Shown here: positions 19,617-30,002 of the stretch, one piece after another
Layout of the letters: every line of letters starts with the position of its first letter
How positions within the stretch are numbered: position 1 is the first letter of the stretch
Source: Bacteroidota bacterium
Lineage (GTDB): Bacteria; Bacteroidota; Rhodothermia; Balneolales; Balneolaceae
Direction: 5' to 3'
DNA length: 64,000 nt
Assembly (NCBI GenBank): GCA_009909035.1
Contig: JAAAOB010000141.1
Span: 62,001-126,000 of the forward strand
The notes under the pieces: generated by a model
Told to the model about the DNA's origin: nothing
The model's database searches: none
What the model saw: only the letters and a program-made list of their open reading frames with translations
Program-made: the position numbers and the translations under genes

Positions 19617-20531
19617 TTACCGGCTTACGGTTGCCTCCTCGCGGTTTCCATAATCTGCCCAGGATCCTTCATACGGCCGTACCGAATCGTACCCCATCAG
19701 CCGAAGCGTGAAATAGGTGTGCGAACCCCGAACGTTCGTGTGGCAGTGCGGAATTACCTCTTTATCGGGTGTAATACCGACCGACGTGTACATCTCCTGG
19801 ATATCTGATGCCGGCCGGAAGTACGGGATTCCGTCGGACTCCAGTACACTACTCCATTCCAGGTGTACGGCATTCGGGATATGACCGCTTTTTTCAGCAC
19901 GTTCATCTTCACCGGAATATTCCGCTTCCGATCGCGTATCAACTATCACCTTATCCGCTGCCTGGGAGGCGGCCATTACGTACTCAAAATCACAAGATAG
20001 CCCCTCTTTGAGGTTTACGGTAAATGTACCGGGTCCGGGTTCTGCCGGCTCCTCAGCCAGCGGATATCCCTGTTCCTGCCACGCCTGAATGCCTCCGTTC
20101 AACACGGATGCATTTGAAAAGCCGTAGTAATCCAATGCATAAAAGAGTCGCGCGGCCGAAAGTGCATTCCCGGTGTCGTAAATAACCACGCGGCTGTCGT
20201 TATCAAGGCCAAGACCCCGCATCAACTCTCCGAACCGGTCTGGGCCTGTCAGGTAATACTCAATTGGGTGATCCGGATCAATTAGCGATGAAACCGCCGG
20301 GAAATGCACCGCACCGGCTATCACGCTATCTTGAATCTCATCCCTGGCATCAATCAGGAGCGGTGGATTATCGCCGGTCAGTTCTTCCTGCAGATCATCA
20401 GCTGTCACCAGCAGATGAGCATTCGGGTACGTCTCCGGCCTATCCGTCGTCAGTTCAGTCTGTTCATCAGCTGAACAGCCGGCAAGGATTACTAAAAACA
20501 GAACAAGGAAAGAGAGTAGATTTTGTTTCAT
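19617..20531 (-). CDS. Tandem-rhodanese sulfurtransferase, lipoprotein
   Basis: Lipobox MKQNLLSFLVLFLVILAGCSAD; PLLIDARDEIQDSVIAGAVHFP; VIVDTRSEAEYSGEDERAEKSGHIPNAVHLEW; IPHCHTNVRGSHTYFTLRLMGYDSVRPYEGSWADYG. Confidence 0.85.
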   Translation of the reverse strand: MKQNLLSFLVLFLVILAGCSADEQTELTTDRPETYPNAHLLVTADDLQEELTGDNPPLLIDARDEIQDSVIAGAVHFPAVSSLIDPDHPIEYYLTGPDRFGELMRGLGLDNDSRVVIYDTGNALSAARLFYALDYYGFSNASVLNGGIQAWQEQGYPLAEEPAEPGPGTFTVNLKEGLSCDFEYVMAASQAADKVIVDTRSEAEYSGEDERAEKSGHIPNAVHLEWSSVLESDGIPYFRPASDIQEMYTSVGITPDKEVIPHCHTNVRGSHTYFTLRLMGYDSVRPYEGSWADYGNREEATVSR

Positions 20532-20738
20532 TAGGATGGTGGTTAGGGTTATAGAATTATTCATAATCGGTTTGATTCCTGAAGGGTAAAGGAATGAGGC
20601 TGCAAACAAAAGCCATTATCCTGGAACATGTAAGCGGAATTTCTCTGGTTAGATAATACAAAAATTCTGCTTCGGTCACTACTGTATGCTGGACAGTTGC
20701 ACAGAAACTATTTTCTTGGGAATGCGTACTGAGGCCGG

Positions 20739-21668
20739 TTACCCGGCATTCTGTTTAGTGAAGTCATATATGATGCGGGAAATTTCAGCACCCACTTCTA
20801 CACTGCGCTCTTCATCCGGCACGTTTTTCGATAAATAGACCAAAATATAGGATTGCCCACCGGGCAGCGAAACAATTCCGGAGTCGTGTCTCACGCCGGT
20901 TATAAACCCGGATTTACTTGCCACAACGGCATCCTCCGGCAGATTGCCCCCAATGATGTCTTTGTAGAACTGTTCCTTCATAATCTCGATCATCTGCCGG
21001 CTGGCCTCTTCGTTAACCGCCTCTCCTTCGGCAATACGCTCCAGGATAACCGCCAGGTCGCGGGCCGTGGTGCGGTTACTTAATCCGCGCTCATACGCTT
21101 TCATATCGTACACTCCACGCAGCACGTTGATATTTTCAGCACCAAGTTCGCGCATGGTCTCTGTTGTATTTTCAGCTCCCACCAGCTGAATCATCAGGTT
21201 GGTGGCAATATTGCTGCTGTAGGTAATCATGGCGTGTGTAAGATCGTAGATGGTTGCCATCTCGCCCACTTTGCGCTCAAAGGGATCATCCGCGTTCGGA
21301 TCCAGCTCCAGGGAGAATTCGGAGCTGTCAACAATGCTGTAGAACGTGTTTTCGATGCGGATGGAATCATCGATGGAAAATCTATCCTCTTCAGCCTGTT
21401 TAAATACTTCAATCATCACGGGCGTTTTCATCGTGCTGGCCGCGTGAAATACCGTGTCCGGGTTGATCGTGATTTGACGGCTTTCATCCTTCAGATCTTT
21501 AAAAAAGATCGCATAGGTACCCGGCTCATCGTCCAGTATGGAGGTGATCTCCGACCTCAGCTCTTCAACGGTAGCAGGTTCGTCGGAACAGCTTGTCATC
21601 CAGAGGCTGGAAGAGAGGATCAATAAAATTAATGTGTTAAAATGCAGCTCTTTCATATTGACAGACAT
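20739..21668 (-). CDS. Class A beta-lactamase-like serine hydrolase, lipoprotein
   Basis: STMK (SxxK), YSSNIATN (SxN), KSGFITG (KTG-like); lipobox MTSCSDE. Confidence 0.82.
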   Translation of the reverse strand: MSVNMKELHFNTLILLILSSSLWMTSCSDEPATVEELRSEITSILDDEPGTYAIFFKDLKDESRQITINPDTVFHAASTMKTPVMIEVFKQAEEDRFSIDDSIRIENTFYSIVDSSEFSLELDPNADDPFERKVGEMATIYDLTHAMITYSSNIATNLMIQLVGAENTTETMRELGAENINVLRGVYDMKAYERGLSNRTTARDLAVILERIAEGEAVNEEASRQMIEIMKEQFYKDIIGGNLPEDAVVASKSGFITGVRHDSGIVSLPGGQSYILVYLSKNVPDEERSVEVGAEISRIIYDFTKQNAG

Positions 21669-21786
21669 GTGGTCGTCATTTTTGGTTTAATTCATCAGAC
21701 CTGTGAGCTATCCATGATAGTTCATCATCTTTGCCTTAAGGCCGTTTACATATGATAGTAACCACGTAAATAAAAATCTATTAACC

Positions 21787-21816
21787 ATAAAAAAAGCCCC
21801 GAATACACGAGGCTTT
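21787..21816 (-). terminator. Intrinsic terminator downstream of susD
   Basis: On -: AAAGCCTCGTGTATTCGGGGCTTTTTTT. Confidence 0.75.
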
Positions 21817-21847
21817 GATATCATTGGTTACGTTTTAAAAAAGTGAG

Positions 21848-23200
21848 TTACTCCGTAGGGTAGCCGGGGTTCTGTTCCAGCACTTCGGAGATTTGAAGTT
21901 CTTCCCTTGGAATAGGAAATACTTTCCTGAAATCTTCTCTGCCAAGAACAGCGTTGAGCCTGTCGAGCCGCACAAGGTCAAAAAACCTGTGGCCCTCGTA
22001 ATGAAGTTCCGCTCTGCGCTCCTGAAGAAGTGCATCAACGTACTCCTCCTCCGTTGTAAACGGGCCCACGTCGTCAAGCCCCGCACGATTCCTGATTACA
22101 TTGATATCATCCGTACCCGCATCCGGATCATTCGTGCTAAAAACTGCCGCTTCCGATCGAATAAGGTAGAGTTCTCCGAGCCGTAGCACTTTCATATTAT
22201 TGGCGTTATCGGAGTTTGACCATTTAAGTGACCTGTCGCTATTTCGGCTAAAAGAGAAAAGGTCGGCTCGTTCATCACCTTCCTCAAACGACTCTATGAG
22301 AGACGGATCGACATTATATTCATCCCGCTGGAACATAAACGTGAAGTAATCACTCTGATCCTGGTCTGTAAACACAAGGTCAAAAATCGATTCGCTCGTT
22401 GTACTTGTAGTCAAAAAGAGATCGTCCACATCTTCTACCAGCACAAATCCGCCATTTTCAATCACATCATTTGCATCATTGAATGCATCTGTGTAGTTGC
22501 CGGCATAGAGGTGTACTCGCGCACGAAGTGCAACGGCAGGCCAATAGCTCAGGCGGGTATTATCTTCAAACCCGGCAAGCAAGGAGATTGCCGTATCCAG
22601 GTCATCTAAAATCAGCTGGTAGGTATCAGCCACTGAACTCCTTGGCAGATCGGGAATAAGATTAAAATCGTTATTCTCGATCGGCTCCTCAAGCAGCGGG
22701 ACACCAAAGGCTGAGCTTGTATCAAAGTGGTATCCATAAACCCTGAGAAGGTCGAAATAGGCAAGAGCGCGGACGGCATGAGCCTCCCCGATCACCTGGT
22801 CTCGAGTTGAAAAAGCTTCATCCTCGATGCCCGGAACTTCAGTAATCAACTGGTTGGCGATATTCACCACCCGGTAGATATCGACCCAGGCATTCCCCAC
22901 CCAGTTATTGGTGATTGGGAAGTTCCCGGAATCGACTTCTAATTGTGAGTCAAAAAATCCCTGGTAACGCGCATTATCTGACGCCAGATCGTTATTCAGG
23001 GTGTACTCAATGCCGTAGTAGTCGCCATCCTGCATATTGGAATAGGCACCGAGAAGAATGGCTTCAGCGGAGGCTCCGTCCACAAGTGCTGTTTCGGCAG
23101 CAAGGGATGTTTCAGGATCCGTATCCAGTACGTCGCACGACGCAATCAATATTGCCAGCAGTGTAAAAAGTGTAATATATAAGGTTCTCATAGGTCCCAT
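21848..23200 (-). CDS. susD: RagB/SusD family nutrient-binding outer membrane lipoprotein
   Basis: LIASCDVLDTDPE; GEAHAVRALAYFDLLRVYG; LGELYLIRSEA; RRAELHYEGHRFFDLVRLDRL. Confidence 0.93.
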   Translation of the reverse strand: MGPMRTLYITLFTLLAILIASCDVLDTDPETSLAAETALVDGASAEAILLGAYSNMQDGDYYGIEYTLNNDLASDNARYQGFFDSQLEVDSGNFPITNNWVGNAWVDIYRVVNIANQLITEVPGIEDEAFSTRDQVIGEAHAVRALAYFDLLRVYGYHFDTSSAFGVPLLEEPIENNDFNLIPDLPRSSVADTYQLILDDLDTAISLLAGFEDNTRLSYWPAVALRARVHLYAGNYTDAFNDANDVIENGGFVLVEDVDDLFLTTSTTSESIFDLVFTDQDQSDYFTFMFQRDEYNVDPSLIESFEEGDERADLFSFSRNSDRSLKWSNSDNANNMKVLRLGELYLIRSEAAVFSTNDPDAGTDDINVIRNRAGLDDVGPFTTEEEYVDALLQERRAELHYEGHRFFDLVRLDRLNAVLGREDFRKVFPIPREELQISEVLEQNPGYPTE

Positions 23201-23203
23201 TTT

Positions 23204-26200
23204 TTAAAATTCCAGATTGATGCCGAAAGAGATGGTTCGTACCTGCGGCATGGTTCCAAAATCGGACCCTGCAACAAGCGGGTTACGCGCGTTTTGATTT
23301 ACTTCCGGGTCCAGCCCTGAATAGTCCGTAAAGGTCAGCAGGTTTTGTCCCTGGCCGTACACCCGCAGTGAACTCATACCGAGCCGCTGGGTGAAATCGG
23401 GTGAGAAATTATACCCAAGCGTCAGTGTCTTCAGGCGCAGATAGGAGCCATCTTCCAGCCATCGTGTGGAGTACTCCCTCCAGTTGATGTTGGTTAGGGA
23501 AGCTCTTGGAATATCGGTTTCATCCCCTGGCTCCATCCATCGGTCATCGGCGCGTGTATGATTGTTACCATCCGGCAGCGGGAACCCGGTTCCGATCCGG
23601 CTCCATCCCAGGTTTTCATACGAGGCACGGCTGTGATTGAAAATATCGTTGCCGTACGTAAACTGGAACAACATGTTGAGATCAAACCCTTTGTAGTTTA
23701 TCGTGTTGCCAAATCCGCCAAAAAAATCGGGTTCTGCGTTTCCAACAATTCGTTTATCCCCGGAGTCGATCACGCCATCGCCGTTCAGGTCTACCCATCG
23801 AATATTACCTGTCTGGGGATCTACGCCATTTTGATCAATCAGGTTGAACGTTCCAATCGGCTCGCCTTCAGACAGGATGTGTGAATCGTTCAGCACCTGG
23901 TTGTCGACCTCAAGTTCTTCTACGGTGTTTCGAATAAATGAAATGTTGAAGCTTGACGTCCAGGAAAAATCCGACCGGGACAGTACCGCCCCGTTGATGC
24001 TGAACTCGAACCCTTTGTTCTGTACACGGCCGATGTTATCTGTCACGTTCGAAAAGCCCGAAACACCGGGAATAAGCCGGTTCAAAAGCAGATCATCGGT
24101 ATTCTTGATAAAGTAATCGGCGGTAAAGTTAATTCGGCCCTCAAACAGACCCACATCCACACCAAAATCGAGCTGCTCTGTACTCTCCCACGAAAGATCC
24201 GCATTACTGAGCTGCGTCGGTACGAGCGTTGGTGTATTTCGGTAGTCCGATACGCCAAACAGCCCGCGGGACGCAAAGTTTCCAATACCTTCCTGGTTTC
24301 CCGTTACCCCGAAACTGATTCGAGGCTTAAGCTCAGAGAATATTTCCTGGTCTTCCATAAACACTTCATTAGCCACGTTCCAGGCAATAGAACCGGATGG
24401 GAAAAATCCATACTGGAAATTATCCCCGAAGCGTGACGACCCGTCTACCCGCCCGGTGAACGTAAACAGGTAACGGTTATCGTAGGTGTAATTCCCCCTG
24501 AAATAGTACGAGGCCAGCCCCCAGCTTGTGCCCGACGTGGACGCTGCTGTAACCTGCGAGGCGACACTTAACTTCACGAACTGATCGCTCGGAAATCCCT
24601 GCGCGTTGATAGACGAGAAATCGCGGTTTGACTTTTGAAAAGAGGTCCCCAAAACACCGCTGAATTTATGTGATTCCGCAAAAGTTTCTGCATAGGAGAG
24701 GTAATTTTCGATCAGCCAGGTAAAATCCTGCGTGGTGCCGAATGTCCCAAACCCGTTCGCATTTGCATTCTGCGATTCCCTGGAGATGATGGGCGTGTAC
24801 GCCTCGTCCTCGAGATTGGTGTAATCTATATTCATGGAACTTCTCAGAGATATATTCTCTGTGATGTTTGCCACGCCAAAGATGGTTCCGATACCCCGCG
24901 TTGTTCTTGTAAAACGCTTGTACTCTTCACCGATCAATACCGGGTTATCGAGCATCCACCAGCCGAAATAGTTGAAGGGATCGGCATACGATCCATCCTC
25001 TTCAAACACCGGCATAAGCGGGTCTCCGGCAATCGAGTTAATAACAACGCCAAACAGCGAGTTATCGTTAATAACCCTGTCCTGGATTGTTCGGTTCAGC
25101 GTCAGGCTGGTCCCGAAGTCAAGCCAGTCGTTAATTTTTGTATCAAGGTTCAGGCGTCCGCTAATTCTTTCAAACCCGGTTCCAATCTGCGCCCCTTCCT
25201 GGTCGAAATAGGACAGAGAGGAGAAATACTGCGTGTTTTCGGAACCGCCGGACGCATTCAGCTCGTAATTATTTATCGGTGAGGTGCGGAATATCTCGTC
25301 GTACCAGTTGGTATTTTGCAGATCGGGGTTATTCGGATCGAATCCCCAGAGATTGGATACAAAATTTTCGGGATAACTTGTGCCCAAATCGCGGTTATCC
25401 TGCCGGGCCGCGTCATCCATCAAATTCAGAAATTCCTGCGATGAGTGCATATCAATGGTATTGGTCACTTCCTGAAACCCGGTGTACATACTGAACCCGA
25501 TCTTGGATTCACCGGCGCTTCCGCGCTTTGTTGAGATCAATACCACACCGTTCGCACCACGCGATCCGTAAATGGCTGTGGCGGATGCATCCTTCAGAAT
25601 TTCAATGGATTCAATATCATTGGGATTCAGATCGGCAAGCGAGTTTGTGGCCTGGCCGCCCGAAAAGAGGCCCGACAGATCCTCCGAAATTATCGGCACC
25701 CCGTCAATTACGTAGAGCGGCTGGCTGCTGGCAGTAAGCGATGTCTGCCCCCTGATATTCATGGTGATACCGGCACCGGGTGTGCCTGAGGGCGTGCTTA
25801 CAAATACGCCGGAAGCCCGGCCCTGCAGTGCGCCGTCGATACTGGCCACCGGCTGATTTTCAATTTCATCTCCCGATACACTGGCGATCGAACCTGTAAG
25901 GTCACTTCGTTCCTGTACTCCATACCCCACAACAACGAGTTCATCCAGCAGCTGGTCGTCAAGTTCCAGAACAATTGTATATTCTGTTCTCTCATCGACA
26001 ACGATTTCCTGCGTTTTATAACCAATAAAGGTTACCACAAGAACATCGCCCTGATCCGCTGTTAGGCTAAACTCGCCATTAATATCCGTTGACGTCCCGA
26101 CGTCCTGGCGATCAGAGATTACAACAGTTGCACCTACGAGCGGTTCTCCGCCCGTGTCGGTAACGGTTCCTGAAATCTGCTGCTGGGCAAATACATGACC

Positions 26201-26257
26201 CGCGGTCAGCAGGATCAGGAACTTGGTTAATAGAACGATTTTCGTAGAAGTTTGCAT
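23204..26257 (-). CDS. susC: SusC/RagA family TonB-linked outer membrane protein
   Basis: GTVTDTGGEPLVGATVVI carboxypeptidase-like domain, plug LDELVVVGYGVQERSDLTGS, ILKDASATAIYGSRGANGVVLISTKRG, C-terminal beta-barrel strand. Confidence 0.95.
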   Translation of the reverse strand: MQTSTKIVLLTKFLILLTAGHVFAQQQISGTVTDTGGEPLVGATVVISDRQDVGTSTDINGEFSLTADQGDVLVVTFIGYKTQEIVVDERTEYTIVLELDDQLLDELVVVGYGVQERSDLTGSIASVSGDEIENQPVASIDGALQGRASGVFVSTPSGTPGAGITMNIRGQTSLTASSQPLYVIDGVPIISEDLSGLFSGGQATNSLADLNPNDIESIEILKDASATAIYGSRGANGVVLISTKRGSAGESKIGFSMYTGFQEVTNTIDMHSSQEFLNLMDDAARQDNRDLGTSYPENFVSNLWGFDPNNPDLQNTNWYDEIFRTSPINNYELNASGGSENTQYFSSLSYFDQEGAQIGTGFERISGRLNLDTKINDWLDFGTSLTLNRTIQDRVINDNSLFGVVINSIAGDPLMPVFEEDGSYADPFNYFGWWMLDNPVLIGEEYKRFTRTTRGIGTIFGVANITENISLRSSMNIDYTNLEDEAYTPIISRESQNANANGFGTFGTTQDFTWLIENYLSYAETFAESHKFSGVLGTSFQKSNRDFSSINAQGFPSDQFVKLSVASQVTAASTSGTSWGLASYYFRGNYTYDNRYLFTFTGRVDGSSRFGDNFQYGFFPSGSIAWNVANEVFMEDQEIFSELKPRISFGVTGNQEGIGNFASRGLFGVSDYRNTPTLVPTQLSNADLSWESTEQLDFGVDVGLFEGRINFTADYFIKNTDDLLLNRLIPGVSGFSNVTDNIGRVQNKGFEFSINGAVLSRSDFSWTSSFNISFIRNTVEELEVDNQVLNDSHILSEGEPIGTFNLIDQNGVDPQTGNIRWVDLNGDGVIDSGDKRIVGNAEPDFFGGFGNTINYKGFDLNMLFQFTYGNDIFNHSRASYENLGWSRIGTGFPLPDGNNHTRADDRWMEPGDETDIPRASLTNINWREYSTRWLEDGSYLRLKTLTLGYNFSPDFTQRLGMSSLRVYGQGQNLLTFTDYSGLDPEVNQNARNPLVAGSDFGTMPQVRTISFGINLEF

Positions 26258-26802
26258 ACACGTGGTTGGTTTGGTTGAAGGTAAACGTTAATTTTTTCGA
26301 GATAGCTAATCGCGTAGCACCCCATTTTTTGAGCGACCCCTCAATAATTCCTGATACGTGAACTGGCTGAAGTTCAAACAGGTAGAAAATTACGTGAGGT
26401 TGTCCTATCACACCATTCAATGCTGCCTAATGAGATAAAAAGTAATTCGCTACATCTTATACTTATCTTATGAATTGGATCGTGTTGGATGTGCTATTTT
26501 TTGCCTGTTCAAATTGAACCTGAATAATGCGTAAAAAAGTGTAAACACCACAAATTTTTTTTCCGAGTTCTGTTTTAAACTGATGAGTTAACGGAAAACC
26601 GCTTTTTCAGCTCATATATTAAAGAAGAGTGGCCGAAATTTTATAAAACAAAAACCAGGTTTTTTTAAAAATTCATCCCTCAAGTGTAAAATTTGTGCGC
26701 TAAATTGAGTGCAACCCTTTTTCCCTCTTTCTGTTGCCCTGCGCCAAAAGCCGGCAGCCAACGGCGCCGGCCTGTTATATTTTCAGGGAGATTCCGCCTG
26801 CA

Positions 26803-28116
26803 TTACGGCAACTCAATACTGTTAAGCATCGTACGCAAACGTCCAATTCCCGGGGTTCCGGCTGAGCCGAGGTGGGAGCAATTTTCCATCACTTTTTCCG
26901 TGGTCAGCCCCTTTGTCAGCTTCGGGTTCTGAGCTAACTTTTTATAGGCCTCACGAAACGACAGGTTTTCGCGTTTTACGATCTCATATGCCGCTTCTGC
27001 CGCAAAAATATCTCCGCTGCAGGCATCGGCCAGCACCTGCCGGTTCGGTTGCAGGTGACTAACCAGCAGCGCCATCGCCTCGAGTGCGTCTCCTGTTTTT
27101 TGAACCGCATCCATAACCGGCTCCTTCGATAGCTGAAGATCCCGGTGATAGCCGCTGGTCAGGTTTGTCCCAAGCATCTGAAGCGTGGAGGCATGGCCCG
27201 TAACGACGGCGTGATGCGCCCGAACGAGCTCAGCAACATCCGGGTTCTTTTTTTGCGGCATGATAGAGGAGCCTGTGCAGACGACCGGGTGAAGCGTAAA
27301 GTAGGGTGTTGATTCACTGCTGAACTGGATCAGGTCAGACGCAAAACGGTTGGCAACAGACGTTAATGACGATAAAAACTGGACCAGCTGCAGCTCCGTA
27401 AAGCCCCTTGAAAGCTGGGCTGTTGTGGAGCAAACAAGTGGGGCTTCAAACCCGAGAGCCTCCGACTCGGCATCCCGGTCGATGTTAAAGGAGGTTCCAA
27501 ACCCGGCTGCACTGCCCAGCGGCGAGCGGTTGATCAGTGACCAAACACCGTTTGATGACATCAGCTGCAGGATCAGAAGCTCCGCAAAACCGCCCGACCA
27601 AAGAGCCACGCTGCTCATCATTGCTTTCCGCGTGTGGGTAAATCCCGGCATGGGGACCGCCTCATATCTATCCGCGAACTCCAGCAGCAGCTTTGCACAC
27701 CCTTTTGACTTAGCCAGAATCGACGAAAGCGCCTCCTTTTCGTACAACCTCAGGGCGGTTAATACCTGGTCGTTACGCGATCGGGCCGTGTGAATTTTTT
27801 TTCCGAGATCGCCCAGCTTCTGTACGAGATCATTCTCAATTGCCGTATGCATGTCTTCATCCTCCACGCTGATCGTAAACTCCCCTTTTTTCCACGCCTC
27901 GTGTATTTCCTCCAGGGCAGACGCAAGCCTTTTATATTCAGTTTGCGATACTACACCTGCATCCTGAAGCGCTTTAGCATGAACTCTGGAGCCCTTCAGA
28001 TCGTACGGTACCAGCTGCTGGTCCAGCGTGTAGTCGTTCCCAACTGTAAAAGCCTCCACCTTTTTTGCGGTTTCAGATTCAGTATCGGTCGTGCTCTTTT
28101 GCCAGAGTTTGGACAT
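26803..28116 (-). CDS. argH: Argininosuccinate lyase
   Basis: DEDMHTAIENDLVQKLGDLGKKIHTARSRNDQV; GSSIMPQKKNPDVAELVRA signature. Confidence 0.95.
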   Translation of the reverse strand: MSKLWQKSTTDTESETAKKVEAFTVGNDYTLDQQLVPYDLKGSRVHAKALQDAGVVSQTEYKRLASALEEIHEAWKKGEFTISVEDEDMHTAIENDLVQKLGDLGKKIHTARSRNDQVLTALRLYEKEALSSILAKSKGCAKLLLEFADRYEAVPMPGFTHTRKAMMSSVALWSGGFAELLILQLMSSNGVWSLINRSPLGSAAGFGTSFNIDRDAESEALGFEAPLVCSTTAQLSRGFTELQLVQFLSSLTSVANRFASDLIQFSSESTPYFTLHPVVCTGSSIMPQKKNPDVAELVRAHHAVVTGHASTLQMLGTNLTSGYHRDLQLSKEPVMDAVQKTGDALEAMALLVSHLQPNRQVLADACSGDIFAAEAAYEIVKRENLSFREAYKKLAQNPKLTKGLTTEKVMENCSHLGSAGTPGIGRLRTMLNSIELP

Positions 28117-28350
28117 GAGATTCAGCTTGTGAGTATGTTCAAAAAATTCTCCCTTTACGGGCTGTGTAAAAACTGTATTTCATAAAAAACGTACCGAAAC
28201 AAGGTAAGAATTCTGTCTCTTCAAACCCTGCCGGTCTTTTTGACCCTCCCTGTCCTCCGTACGAGACTTCGGAAGGCGGGCCCAAACTCCCATACGCGCT
28301 AACTTATTTATTATGAACGCAATGATTATTATTTCAGAATGTCTGGGACC

Positions 28351-28480
28351 GTCCAAAAAAGAGCGCGGTATTGCTGAAACGTTATTTATTTCGTCATTCC
28401 GGACCCCGATCCGGGATCTCCTAACCACATGTGTCGTCCCGATGCTTCGGAATGCGGGATGACGCTCTTTTTGGACAGCC
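28351..28480. repeat. Palindromic dispersed element between argG and argH
   Basis: Ends GTCCAAAAAAGAGCG / CGCTCTTTTTGGAC inverted; internal CGTCATTCCGGACCCCGATCCGGGATC and CGTCCCGATGCTTCGGAATGCGGGATGACG. Confidence 0.7.
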
Positions 28481-28523
28481 AAATTGTATCAAATACATCT
28501 TTTTTTGCCTTCTCACTTCTCAC

Positions 28524-29795
28524 TCACTGCACAACTTCCTTCTTCACCTCTTTTTTCAGCTGATAGGCCGTTTTCTGAGGCAGATTCCACAGCTCGATAA
28601 AGCCGGCCGAAGCATTTTGATTGAAGGATGCCGATTTATTAAAAGTCGCAAGGTTTTCGTCGAACAGCGAATAGGGCGATGAGAGCGATACCACCACACA
28701 GTTGCCTTTGTAGAGCCTCAGCGTCACCTCGCCGGTCACTTTTTTGTTTTGCTCGTTGATGAACGCCCGGATATTATCCATCACCGGTTCAAAATATTTG
28801 GCCCCGTAGATCAGGTACGCCCATTTTTGATCCATAAATCCCTTCAGCTCATTCTCTTCCCGGGTTGACACCAGCTGCTCCAGGTTTTTGTGGGCCTGGA
28901 TCAAAATCGTTGCGGCCGGATTTTCATACACGCCCCGCACCTTCAGGCCCACCACCCGGTCTTCAATCAGGTGAAACACGCCAACCGCATGCTTACCGCC
29001 GATTTCATTCAGCATCAGGATGAGGTCTTTCTTCTCATACTCGATACCGTTCAGCGACACCGGCTCCCCGTTTTCAAAGCCAATTTTCACCAGCTCTTCT
29101 TCATCAGGCGCCTGCTGCGGGGTGTTCGCCCACTTCAGGATATTTTCCAGCGGGGGAATCAGCTCCGGATTTTCTATCTCACCGCCTTCACCCGTATTGG
29201 CCCACATATTTTCATCATAGGAATAGGGACTTTTCCGGGTTTGATCTACCGGAATGCCATTGCTGATGGCGTATTCAATCTGTTCATCCCGCCCCATGCT
29301 CCACTCCCGCACCGGGGCAATGATCTTCAGGTCAGGATTCAGCGTGGTGATATAGCTTTCAAACCTCACCTGGTCGTTGCCTTTTCCGGTGCAGCCGTGT
29401 GCAATCACTTCGCATCCAAACTCCGCCGCAAACTGCACGGCCAGCTGGGAAATCATCACCCGGCCCAGCGGACAGCCAAGCGCATAGCCTCCCTGGTAGT
29501 CGGCGTTGGCTTTGACCGCTTCGGCACAGAGTTCGGCAAATTCCGATTTCGCATCATACACAATCGCATCTTTTGCTCCCAGCATCAGCGCTTTCTGCTT
29601 GATGGCATCCAGGTCGTCGGCCGTCTGGCCAATGTTCACCGTGAGCGCAATCACGTTACAATCATACTCTTCCTGGATCCATTTCAGCATCATGCTGGTA
29701 TCGAGCCCGCCCGAGTAGAGGAGCAGGCACGTGGTAAAGGATCCTTTTTCCGCTTCGTGTGACGCTACTTTTTTATATGTGGTTTCGTTTTTCAT
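28524..29795 (-). CDS. argG: Argininosuccinate synthase
   Basis: LLYSGGLDTSMMLKWIQEEY; HGCTGKGNDQVRFE; SPYSYDENMWANTGEGGE. Confidence 0.95.
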   Translation of the reverse strand: MKNETTYKKVASHEAEKGSFTTCLLLYSGGLDTSMMLKWIQEEYDCNVIALTVNIGQTADDLDAIKQKALMLGAKDAIVYDAKSEFAELCAEAVKANADYQGGYALGCPLGRVMISQLAVQFAAEFGCEVIAHGCTGKGNDQVRFESYITTLNPDLKIIAPVREWSMGRDEQIEYAISNGIPVDQTRKSPYSYDENMWANTGEGGEIENPELIPPLENILKWANTPQQAPDEEELVKIGFENGEPVSLNGIEYEKKDLILMLNEIGGKHAVGVFHLIEDRVVGLKVRGVYENPAATILIQAHKNLEQLVSTREENELKGFMDQKWAYLIYGAKYFEPVMDNIRAFINEQNKKVTGEVTLRLYKGNCVVVSLSSPYSLFDENLATFNKSASFNQNASAGFIELWNLPQKTAYQLKKEVKKEVVQ

Positions 29796-29838
29796 GGTAG
29801 TAGTTTATTAATTGCTTTTTTATAATTCCTTTTTTTGT

Positions 29839-30002
29839 GTCCCCCTTAGAAGGGGGGATATTTGAACACTTATAGCGTGCAAATTGGGGGGATGACTTTC
29901 GAAGCGTTGATTTGTTGAGCGAATTAGTGAAACTTTTAGCCCATACTCATCATCCCCCTCTGTCCGCTAATTAGCGGACTTCCTCCTCCTTCAAAGGGGG
30001 AC
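29839..30002. repeat. MITE-like palindromic element between argF and argG
   Basis: Terminal inverted repeats GTCCCCCTTAGAAGGGGGGAT / GTCCCCCTTTGAAGGAGGAGG, with a second inner inverted pair (ATTGGGGGGATGAC / GAGGGGGATGATG). Confidence 0.75.

Noticed and set aside
19425-19808. 127-aa plus-strand ORF
   Set aside because: Translates the CTTCGTG palindromic repeat and then runs antisense to the rhodanese gene.
28890-29762. 290-aa plus-strand ORF antisense to argG
   Set aside because: His/Arg/Gln-rich shadow frame of a highly conserved gene; no start context or domain.
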